A program made the translations under genes and the position numbers. A DNA stretch of 8,068 nt from an uncultured Blautia sp. (GTDB lineage Bacteria > Bacillota > Clostridia > Lachnospirales > Lachnospiraceae): positions 1 through 8,068 of the forward strand of contig URXG01000090.1 of NCBI GenBank assembly GCA_900551715.1, read 5' to 3'. Positions 1-5,241 of the stretch are shown in pieces. Each line of letters starts with the position of its first letter. Position 1 is the stretch's first letter. Below the pieces are notes generated by a model. The model was not told the DNA's origin. It worked only from the letters and a program-made list of their open reading frames with translations, and did not search any database.

Positions 1-48
1 TAGGGGTCTCCAAAACCTTTGGTGGGAGTTCGATTCTCTCATCCCCTG
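1..48 (+). tRNA. tRNA-Trp (anticodon CCA), 3' part; 5' end outside the window
   Basis: The visible part starts just before the 3' half of the cloverleaf. The anticodon stem is GGGGT (3-7) with ACCTT (15-19), using two G-U pairs, and closes the seven-base loop CTCCAAA, so the anticodon is CCA (10-12) for tryptophan. The T arm is GGGAG (24-28), loop TTCGATT (29-35), CTCTC (36-40). The acceptor 3' strand is ATCCCCT (41-47) with discriminator G48, the base expected for bacterial tRNA-Trp. CCA is not encoded; GTT follows. The D arm and the 5' acceptor strand (expected AGGGGAT) lie outside the window, so an intact gene cannot be confirmed. Confidence 0.93.
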
Positions 49-57
49 TTCTTAGTA

Positions 58-97
58 AGTCGGAAATGCTTGGAAATAAAGCGTTTTCGGCTTTTTG
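58..97 (+). terminator. Rho-independent terminator of the tRNA-Trp unit
   Basis: A 14-bp stem with three G-U pairs is formed by 58-71 (AGTCGGAAATGCTT) and 79-92 (AAGCGTTTTCGGCT), closing the seven-base loop GGAAATA. A T-rich tract (CTTTTTG) follows. It begins 10 bases after the tRNA 3' end, so the tRNA transcript should stop here. Confidence 0.85.
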
Positions 98-105
98 TTG
101 TAATA

Positions 106-132
106 AAAAAGAGGCTTATGCAACCTCTTTTT
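106..132. terminator. Bidirectional terminator, mainly for lysR
   Basis: The arms AAAAAGAGG (106-114) and CCTCTTTTT (124-132) form a 9-bp stem around a nine-base loop. Each strand ends in a T run; on the minus strand it continues as TTTTTTATTA. The lysR stop codon (132-134) touches the stem base, which is unusually close. On the plus strand it gives a second stop after the tRNA terminator. Confidence 0.75.
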
Positions 133-998
133 CAAAAATTCTCAATATATCTGATTACTTTTTCTGTTGTGGCGTTCTGATATTTCCCCTTTTTCCATAT
201 AACACCAATCCGCTGTTCAATAGACGGCATTACCGGAATTCCTACAATCTCCGGATGAGCTTCTACAATAGAACGATAAAGGAAAGTTCCCACATGACCG
301 GAACGAATCATGTTCAGAAGAGTGGTAATCTGACTGGTGTTCAGGAGAATATGAGGATTGATCCCAACAGCCTTGAATTGTCTGGTGAGGGTCATGACCT
401 GAACAGAGTCTGTGTTAAAAAGGATCAGGGGCTCATCTGCAAGCATGGTGAACAGTAATGTCTGCTGATTTGCCAGAGGATGATCCGGTGAAACACAGAA
501 AAGCAGGTCCTCTGTATCAATAATACGGAAATTACATTTATCAATGGAAGGCTGTTCTGCATTGACAATCGCCACATCCAGTTTCTCTTCTAATACAAGG
601 TCACAGGCTTTGATGGAGCCGAATTCAAAAAGCCGGAAGTCTACCTCCGGAAAAGTTTCTTTTAAAGATAAATAAAGTTCAGGCAGATAAATCGTACCCA
701 GCATTGGTGGAATTCCGATGCGAATGGGAGTGATCTTTTTTCTTAATTCGTGGAATTCAGAAGCTACAGAGTCTGCATGTGCAAGAAGTTCTTCTGCACT
801 TTTGTAAAAAAGCTCTCCCTCTGGAGTCAGAGTCAGTTTGTTATTATTGCGGAAAAACAAATTGACACCAAATTCTTCCTCCAGTGATTTGATTGCATTG
901 GAAATGGACGGCTGTGTTACAAAAAGCTCCTTTGCAGCTTTTGTGATGTTGTGATATCTGGCTGCCACACAGAAATATTCAAGCTGAGTCAGTTTCAT
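132..998 (-). CDS. LysR-type transcriptional regulator, probably of the divergent tartrate operon
   Basis: The 288-residue protein has the standard LysR-family size. An N-terminal winged helix-turn-helix occupies about residues 1-60 (MKLTQLEYFCVAA..., then the recognition-helix stretch AAKELFVTQPSISNAIKSLE). A linker helix follows, and a periplasmic-binding-protein-like effector domain spans about residues 88-288. The ATG at 998 is chosen because AGGAGGG lies about 10 bases upstream (1009-1015 in plus coordinates). A TTG eight codons further upstream would place that ribosome site inside the gene. By family knowledge it is a cytoplasmic tetrameric DNA-binding protein that senses a small molecule. 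It is transcribed away from the permease-ttdAB operon across a shared regulatory region, the typical layout for a LysR regulator and its target. By analogy with E. coli TtdR its effector may be tartrate, but that is an inference; the effector domain alone does not show the ligand. Confidence 0.93.
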   Translation of the reverse strand: MKLTQLEYFCVAARYHNITKAAKELFVTQPSISNAIKSLEEEFGVNLFFRNNNKLTLTPEGELFYKSAEELLAHADSVASEFHELRKKITPIRIGIPPMLGTIYLPELYLSLKETFPEVDFRLFEFGSIKACDLVLEEKLDVAIVNAEQPSIDKCNFRIIDTEDLLFCVSPDHPLANQQTLLFTMLADEPLILFNTDSVQVMTLTRQFKAVGINPHILLNTSQITTLLNMIRSGHVGTFLYRSIVEAHPEIVGIPVMPSIEQRIGVIWKKGKYQNATTEKVIRYIENF

Positions 999-1036
999 AT
1001 GGAGATCCCCCTCCTGTATCAAGCAGTATTTTTCTT

Positions 1037-1065
1037 ATGATAGCATGAGAAAAATTGATTATCAA
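1037..1065 (-). promoter_or_regulatory. Predicted promoter of the lysR gene
   Basis: On the minus strand the -35 box is TTGATA (1065-1060) and the -10 box is TATCAT (1042-1037), 17 bp apart; each matches the vegetative consensus at five of six positions. The start of transcription would fall near 1030, giving a leader of about 30 bases before the AGGAGGG site and the ATG at 998. The -10 lies inside repeat copy A (1034-1049), which suggests autoregulation. Confidence 0.7.
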
Positions 1066-1078
1066 CGGAAAGATAAAG

Positions 1079-1102
1079 TTATTGAGATAAAAAACTCAAT
1101 AA
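1079..1102. repeat. Perfect 8-bp inverted repeat between the divergent promoters
   Basis: TTATTGAG (1079-1086) and CTCAATAA (1095-1102) are perfect inverted copies around ATAAAAAA. After one mismatch, AAA and TTT extend the symmetry outward. It lies about 80 bp upstream of the predicted operon start. It could be an upstream recognition site for the LysR protein or a site for another regulator. A T run follows on the plus strand, but the stem is too AT-rich for a convincing terminator. Confidence 0.45.
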
Positions 1103-1134
1103 GTTTTTCTTATGGTAGCATATGTTTTTATAAA

Positions 1135-1163
1135 TGTACAATCCAGGAAATGGAATCTATAAT
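1135..1163 (+). promoter_or_regulatory. Predicted promoter of the permease-ttdAB operon
   Basis: A perfect TATAAT (1158-1163) is preceded by TGTACA (1135-1140, four of six matches to TTGACA) with a 17-bp spacer. Transcription would begin near 1170, leaving a leader of about 70 bases. The weak -35 fits a promoter that needs an activator such as a LysR protein. Repeat copy C overlaps the -10. Confidence 0.6.
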
Positions 1164-1241
1164 AGCATCATAAACAGTAACGAACTAGCGCTGGAAAAGT
1201 ACTGAAAAAAACACTAAACAAAAAAGTAGGAGGGTGTAGTA

Positions 1242-2507
1242 ATGAGTCCATCAACAATTACATTGCTGTTTCTCCTCTTTGCGGTAATCATGTTTGTACT
1301 TGAAAAGATTCCGCTGGGAGTTACATCTATGATCGTCTGTATCGGACTGGTCGTAACTGGCGTTCTCGATGTAAAAACAGCTTTTGCAGGATTCATCGAT
1401 AGTAACGTAATCTTGTTTGTATCTATGTTTATCGTAGGAGGGGCATTATTTGAGACAGGCATGGCAAACAAGGTGGGAGGTATCGTAACAAAATTTGCAA
1501 AATCAGAAAGAATGCTGATTATCGCCATTATGGTGATCGTAGGTCTTATGAGTGGCGTTTTGTCCAATACAGGTACAGCAGCAGTTCTGATTCCGGTAGT
1601 TATCGGAATTGCAGCAAAATCTGGATATAAAAGATCCCGTCTTCTGATGCCACTGGTATTTGCGGCAGCTATGGGTGGTAACCTTTCTCTGATCGGTGCA
1701 CCTGGAAACCTGATCGCACAGAGTGCTCTTCAGGAAATCGGAATGAAATTTGGATTTTTTGAATATGCAATCGTAGGTATGCCGATTCTGATCGCAGGAA
1801 TTCTGTTTTATGCAACCATCGGTTACAGACTTCTTCCAAACCACGATGTAAAAGACGAAGGAGCATTTGATACAGAAAAAGATTTCAGCGATGTTCCTGC
1901 ATGGAAACAGTGGCTGTCCCTGATTATTCTGATCCTGACACTGTTGGCTATGATCTTTGAGGAAAAGATTGGTATCAAATTATGTATTTCCGGTGGAATC
2001 GGAGCACTTCTTCTGATTCTTACAGGAGTTATCTCCGAAAAAGATGCACTGAAATCCATTGACCTTAAAACAATTTTCCTTTTTGGCGGTACTCTTTCTC
2101 TTGCAGCTGCATTGCAGGAAACAGGAGCAGGTGAACTGATCGCAAACAAAGTGATCGGAGCTCTGGGAGATAATCCATCTCCATATGTACTGACTTTTGT
2201 AGTATTTATCCTTTGCTGTATTCTGACAAATTTCATGTCAAACACAGCAACAACAGCCCTTATGGTTCCGATCTGTCTGTCTATTGCACAGGGAATGGGA
2301 GCTGACCCGAGAGCAGTACTGATGGCTTGTGTTATCGGTGGTTCCTGTGCTTACGCAACACCGATTGGAATGCCGGCCAATACAATGGTAATTGGTGCCG
2401 GTGGATACAAATTCATGGATTATGTAAAATCTGGATTTCCGTTGATTATCATTGCAACAATCGTAAGTATGATCATTCTTCCTATTGCATTCCCATTCTT
2501 TCCATAA
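1242..2507 (+). CDS. SLC13/DASS-like anion permease, probable tartrate or dicarboxylate transporter
   Basis: This 421-residue, very hydrophobic protein should sit in the cytoplasmic membrane with about 10-12 helices. It shows the internal two-fold repeat of the ion transporter superfamily. Each half has an SNT motif (residues 108-110 in SNTGTAAVLIP and 333-335 in SNTATTALMVP), the substrate-binding signature of DASS/INDY carriers. Each SNT is followed by a second conserved loop (IGAPGNLIA at 152-160; TPIGMPANTM at 373-382). A hydrophilic loop at about 198-223 separates the halves. It is shorter than E. coli TtdT (about 487 residues), so it is a different subfamily. A strong AGGAGGGTG site (1228-1236) sits five bases before the ATG. 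It is the first gene of the operon with ttdA and ttdB, which implies import of tartrate or a related C4-dicarboxylate. Sodium coupling or antiport against succinate cannot be decided from sequence. Confidence 0.87.
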   Translation: MSPSTITLLFLLFAVIMFVLEKIPLGVTSMIVCIGLVVTGVLDVKTAFAGFIDSNVILFVSMFIVGGALFETGMANKVGGIVTKFAKSERMLIIAIMVIVGLMSGVLSNTGTAAVLIPVVIGIAAKSGYKRSRLLMPLVFAAAMGGNLSLIGAPGNLIAQSALQEIGMKFGFFEYAIVGMPILIAGILFYATIGYRLLPNHDVKDEGAFDTEKDFSDVPAWKQWLSLIILILTLLAMIFEEKIGIKLCISGGIGALLLILTGVISEKDALKSIDLKTIFLFGGTLSLAAALQETGAGELIANKVIGALGDNPSPYVLTFVVFILCCILTNFMSNTATTALMVPICLSIAQGMGADPRAVLMACVIGGSCAYATPIGMPANTMVIGAGGYKFMDYVKSGFPLIIIATIVSMIILPIAFPFFP

Positions 2508-2588
2508 AGAAGCCCGGTTGCAAAGGAATATGATAAATAGAAATGTAAATATTTTTCATAATAATAATTATATCAGGAGGAAAAACAA

Positions 2589-3488
2589 ATGGGTAAGAAA
2601 GAACAGGTAGAGCAGCTTACCACTTATATGGCGAACTTTGTTTCCTATATTGGTAAAGTACTGCCGGACGACATCAAAGCAAAGATCAACGAACTTGCAG
2701 AAAAAGAGGACAGTCCTCTTTCCAAGGTAATCTACCAGACAATGCAGAGGAACCAGGTTCTTGCAAAAGAGTTGAACAGACCAAGTTGCCAGGATACAGG
2801 TGTTTTACAGTTCTGGGTAAAATGCGGAACAAACTTTCCGCTGATTGGTGAACTGGAAGGACTTCTGAAAGAAGCAGTAGTAAAGGCTACTTTTGAAGCA
2901 CCTCTCCGTCATAACAGTGTAGAAACTTTTGATGAATACAATACTGGTAAAAACGTTGGTAAAGGAACACCGACTGTATTCTGGGATATCGTACCGGACA
3001 GTGATAAATGTGAAATCTACACATATATGGCTGGTGGCGGATGTACACTGCCAGGAAAAGCAATGGTTCTGATGCCAGGTGAAGGTTATGAAGGTGTAAC
3101 TAAATTTGTTATGGATGTTATGACTTCCTATGGATTAAATGCTTGTCCGCCACTTCTTGTAGGTGTTGGTGTTGCTACATCTGTAGAAACAGCTGCATTA
3201 CTTTCCAAAAAAGCCCTTATGAGACCGCTTGGAAGCCACAATGAAAACGAAAGAGCTGCATCTATGGAAAAACTGCTTGAAGACGGAATCAATGCAATCG
3301 GCCTTGGACCACAGGGTATGGGCGGCAAATATTCCGTAATGGGTGTTCACATCGAAAACACAGCAAGACATCCATCCACCATCGGCGTAGCTGTAAATGT
3401 TGGATGTTGGTCCCACAGACGTGGACATATCATTTTTGATAAAGACCTTAACTACACAATCACAACACATTCGGGGGTGACTTTATAA
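2589..3488 (+). CDS. ttdA: L(+)-tartrate dehydratase, alpha subunit
   Basis: This 299-residue protein closely resembles E. coli TtdA (about 303 residues) along its whole length, as recalled from the known sequence, including NRPxCQDTG, PLRHNxVExFDExNTGKN, MAGGGCTLPG and HPSTIGVAVxxGCWxHRRG. It is the N-terminal half of the class I (iron-sulfur) fumarase fold. With TtdB it converts L(+)-tartrate to oxaloacetate and water in the cytoplasm. Likely [4Fe-4S] ligands are Cys67, Cys186 (NACPP) and Cys273 (GCWSHRRG); the 119-residue gap between the first two equals that between the ligands of E. coli FumA. Asp69 in CQDTG matches the catalytic acid of class I fumarase. AGGAGG (2575-2580) lies eight bases before the ATG. 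It starts 81 bases after the permease with no terminator between. A two-subunit fumarase is the main alternative; the high TtdA similarity and the context favour tartrate. Confidence 0.9.
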   Translation: MGKKEQVEQLTTYMANFVSYIGKVLPDDIKAKINELAEKEDSPLSKVIYQTMQRNQVLAKELNRPSCQDTGVLQFWVKCGTNFPLIGELEGLLKEAVVKATFEAPLRHNSVETFDEYNTGKNVGKGTPTVFWDIVPDSDKCEIYTYMAGGGCTLPGKAMVLMPGEGYEGVTKFVMDVMTSYGLNACPPLLVGVGVATSVETAALLSKKALMRPLGSHNENERAASMEKLLEDGINAIGLGPQGMGGKYSVMGVHIENTARHPSTIGVAVNVGCWSHRRGHIIFDKDLNYTITTHSGVTL

Positions 3489-4114
3489 TGCTGGAAATGA
3501 AAGATGGAAAGAAAATTTTAACAACACCGATCTCAGCAGAAGATCTGAAGGATATCCATGCAGGAGATATCGTATACTTAAACGGAAGCATGACAACCTG
3601 TCGTGACGTTGCACACAGACGTCTTGTAGAAGAAGGTCGTGAACTTCCAGTCAATGTAAGAGATGCAGCAATTTTCCATGCAGGACCGATCATCCGTCCA
3701 CTGGAAAATGACAAATTTGAAATGGTTTCTGTTGGTCCTACAACCAGTATGCGTATGGAAAAATTCGAATACGAATTCGTGAGAGAAACTGGCGTTCGTG
3801 TGATCATCGGAAAAGGTGGAATGAAAGAAAATACAGAACGTGCATGTAAGGAATTCGGTGCGATCCACTGTGTATTCCCAGCTGGAAACGCAGTTGTAGC
3901 TGCAACAGAAGTAGAAGAGATCGTAGATGCTCAGTGGAGAGACCTTGGAATGCCTGAGACACTGTGGCACTGCAGAGTAAAGGAATTCGGACCTCTTATC
4001 GTATCCATCGATACAGAAGGACGTAACCTCTTTGAAGAAAACAAAGTGATCTTCAACCAGAGAAAAGACAAAGCAGTTGAAGAAATTTGCAAACATGTAA
4101 GCTTCATCAAATAA
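3488..4114 (+). CDS. ttdB: L(+)-tartrate dehydratase, beta subunit
   Basis: This 208-residue protein matches E. coli TtdB (about 201 residues) throughout: KKILTTPIxAEDLxDI near the start, TCRDVxHRRL at 37-46, IFHAGPI at 62-68, GPTTSMRM at 83-90, GKGGM at 108-112 and MPExLWxCRVKEFGPLIVSIDT near the end. By comparison with class I fumarase structures, Thr85 fits the catalytic base and Arg89 and Lys109 fit substrate-binding residues; the 20-residue gap between the last two is kept. It supplies the C-terminal half of the active site to the iron-sulfur alpha subunit. Its ATG overlaps the ttdA stop in TAATG, and its GGGGGTGA ribosome site lies inside the ttdA end, so translation is probably coupled and subunits made in equal amounts. 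The operon terminator follows about 80 bases downstream. Confidence 0.91.
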   Translation: MLEMKDGKKILTTPISAEDLKDIHAGDIVYLNGSMTTCRDVAHRRLVEEGRELPVNVRDAAIFHAGPIIRPLENDKFEMVSVGPTTSMRMEKFEYEFVRETGVRVIIGKGGMKENTERACKEFGAIHCVFPAGNAVVAATEVEEIVDAQWRDLGMPETLWHCRVKEFGPLIVSIDTEGRNLFEENKVIFNQRKDKAVEEICKHVSFIK

Positions 4115-4192
4115 AAACCTGTGAATGAATAATTCTAAACACGTACTTAATGAGTAAATAAAACCAAAGTTTTTGCCAAAACATTGCCATAG

Positions 4193-4247
4193 ACAAAAGC
4201 CATACAGAAGGAGTCGCTGCCATGATCCTTTCGTATGGCTTTTGTTA
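4193..4247 (+). terminator. Long hairpin, probable terminator of the permease-ttdAB operon
   Basis: ACAAAAGCCATAC (4193-4205) and GTATGGCTTTTGT (4233-4245) form a perfect 13-bp stem. An inner AAGGA/TCCTT stem (4208-4212 with 4226-4230) caps it with a 13-base loop. The 3' arm ends in GGCTTTTGTTA, a short T-rich tail. It begins 78 bases after the ttdB stop. The inner stem and larger loop make it less canonical than the other terminators here. Confidence 0.65.
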
Positions 4248-4265
4248 CGTGCAGAATATTTATAA

Positions 4266-4316
4266 GAAGCAAATGTGGATAAGGCTGCATTGAAGGCAGA
4301 AGAACAGGGTCTGTAA
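4266..4316 (+). other. Possible remnant of a decayed gene's 3' end
   Basis: Reading from 4266 gives 16 codons, EANVDKAALKAEEQGL, then TAA (4314-4316), with an in-frame stop just upstream (4263-4265). The composition resembles the helical C-terminus of a real protein, and a strong terminator follows 26 bases later, at normal gene-end spacing. No start with a ribosome site supports an intact small gene; the only in-frame candidate is GTG at 4275. It may equally be chance. The parent family was not recognised. Confidence 0.2.
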
Positions 4317-4342
4317 AAGACAATTGTTTTCAAGCTGCTTAC

Positions 4343-4378
4343 AAAAGGGATGTCACAGAAATGTGATGTCCTTTTTTG
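4343..4378 (+). terminator. Strong Rho-independent terminator with no intact gene before it
   Basis: A 15-bp stem, AAAAGGGATGTCACA (4343-4357) with TGTGATGTCCTTTTT (4362-4376), uses three G-U pairs and closes a GAAA tetraloop; a six-T run overlaps the 3' arm. The nearest upstream gene, ttdB, ends about 230 bases earlier and has its own hairpin. It may be a backup stop, belong to a lost gene, or shield the next promoter (4411-4439). Confidence 0.85.
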
Positions 4379-4410
4379 TATGAAAACTGGTATTTACAGG
4401 GAATATTTCA

Positions 4411-4439
4411 TTGCAAGGAAGGATAAGAACATATATAAT
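4411..4439 (+). promoter_or_regulatory. Predicted promoter of the TRIC-like gene
   Basis: TTGCAA (4411-4416) and a perfect TATAAT (4434-4439) are spaced 17 bp. A second TATAAT (4440-4445) overlaps the likely start region. Transcription from about 4446 would put the ATG at 4451 almost at the RNA 5' end, which supports the later ATG at 4478. Confidence 0.7.
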
Positions 4440-4477
4440 TATAATTCAGTATGACAAGGGGAATGGAGAAGAAACTT

Positions 4478-5131
4478 ATGGATTATCAGCAGCTTATAAC
4501 ATTTATCATGGAAATGATCGGAACAGTGGCTTTTGCAGCATCAGGAGCTATGGTGGCAGTGGACCGGGCAATGGATATTTTTGGGGTAATCGTACTGGGA
4601 GTTACTACATCAGTTGGAGGGGGAGCTATCAGGGATGTGATTCTTGGGATTGTTCCACCTGCCATGTTCCAGCATCCTGTGTATACTCTGGTGGCAACCA
4701 TTACTTCCTGTGTAGTATTTTTGATTCTCTATCTGAAAAAAGAACTGTTGCAGGGACATAACAGGGAGACTTACGACAAAGTGATGCTTATAATGGACTC
4801 TGTAGGTCTGGGGATTTTTACAGTGGTAGGAGTGAATACAGGAATCGCCCATGGCTATATGGATTATATGTTCCTTCTGGTATTTCTTGGAACCATCACA
4901 GGAGTTGGAGGTGGACTTCTCAGGGATATTATGGCTGGTGTGCCGCCATACATTCTTGTAAAACATATTTATGCCTGTGCTTCGATTGTAGGAGCTGTTG
5001 TCTGTGTGCTTCTTTACCGGCATTATGGGGCAGTAATTTCTATGGTAGGAGCCTCGGCAGTGGTGTGCCTGATCCGCTATCTGGCAGCACATTACCATTG
5101 GAATCTGCCAAAATTGAAAAGAGAAGGTTAA
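4478..5131 (+). CDS. TRIC-like (UPF0126, YicG/YadS family) membrane protein
   Basis: The 217-residue protein has about seven membrane helices in two homologous halves. Each half carries the family signature: VGGGAIRDVILG at about residues 46-57 and VGGGLLRDIMAG at about 143-154. These glycine-rich kinks and the following Arg-Asp pair mark the UPF0126 repeat, shared with trimeric intracellular cation channels. Prokaryotic members form homotrimeric channels; some E. coli relatives have been linked to glycine uptake, so ion channel and amino-acid permeation both remain open. The ATG at 4478 is chosen because GGAGA (4465-4469) lies eight bases before it; the in-frame ATGs at 4451 and 4463 lack a properly spaced site. 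It has its own promoter and terminator, so it appears to be monocistronic. Nothing in the sequence ties it to the neighbouring tartrate or nitrogen genes. Confidence 0.88.
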   Translation: MDYQQLITFIMEMIGTVAFAASGAMVAVDRAMDIFGVIVLGVTTSVGGGAIRDVILGIVPPAMFQHPVYTLVATITSCVVFLILYLKKELLQGHNRETYDKVMLIMDSVGLGIFTVVGVNTGIAHGYMDYMFLLVFLGTITGVGGGLLRDIMAGVPPYILVKHIYACASIVGAVVCVLLYRHYGAVISMVGASAVVCLIRYLAAHYHWNLPKLKREG

Positions 5132-5148
5132 ACATAATAAGAAATAAC

Positions 5149-5190
5149 AAAAAGAAGTGAGATTCCTAAAAGGGAAAATCACTTCTTTTT
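5149..5190. terminator. Bidirectional terminator between the TRIC-like gene and amt
   Basis: AAAAAGAAGTGA (5149-5160) and TCACTTCTTTTT (5179-5190) form a perfect 12-bp stem, with TTCC/GGGAA able to extend it inward. T runs follow on both strands. It lies 18 bases after the TRIC-like stop on the plus strand and 52 bases after the amt stop on the minus strand, and so can end both convergent transcripts. Confidence 0.88.
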
Positions 5191-5241
5191 GCTGTCACAA
5201 TAAATCAGGAAAACAATATAGTAAAGTATATAAGGGAAACC

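Larger units (their letters stand above)
1029..1172. repeat. Three copies of a TATRRTAGCAT-type operator-like repeat
   Basis: Copy A (1029-1046) and copy B (1104-1121) share an 18-base sequence, TTTTTCTTATGRTAGCAT, that differs at one position and is spaced exactly 75 bp. Copy C (1158-1168, TATAATAGCAT) keeps only the core. Around A the sequence is a partial dyad (CTTATG-ATAG-CATGAG), with a T-N11-A pair as seen in LysR sites. A overlaps the lysR -10 and C overlaps the operon -10, while B lies between. This is the best candidate for the LysR binding sites. The repeat is seen directly; the binding is inferred. Confidence 0.6.
4115..4450. other. 336-base stretch without an intact gene
   Basis: In order it holds AT-rich sequence without recognised signals (4115-4192), the operon terminator hairpin (4193-4247), a short possible gene remnant (4266-4316), the strong orphan terminator (4343-4378) and the promoter of the next gene (4411-4439). 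No tRNA, riboswitch or mobile-element end was recognised. Confidence 0.6.

Noticed and set aside
66..458. A 130-codon plus-strand open frame crossing the tRNA terminator into lysR
   Set aside because: It starts inside a terminator stem, has no ribosome site and is antisense to the LysR effector domain.
999..1022. A TTG start adding eight residues to the LysR protein
   Set aside because: The AGGAGGG ribosome site would then lie inside the coding sequence, and the ATG at 998 begins the usual MKLTQLEYF start of the family.
2508..2588. A separate promoter or terminator between the permease and ttdA
   Set aside because: The 81-base gap is AT-rich but has no stem with a T run and no clear -35/-10 pair, so a single operon is simpler.
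3578..4333. A 251-codon minus-strand open frame opposite ttdB
   Set aside because: It is antisense to a strongly supported conserved gene, has no ribosome site or recognisable domain, and has a Cys/Phe/His-rich composition typical of a reverse-frame shadow.
4451..4477. An upstream ATG at 4451 for the TRIC-like gene
   Set aside because: It has no ribosome site and lies only a few bases after the predicted transcription start; the ATG at 4478 has GGAGA at good spacing and starts the conserved domain.
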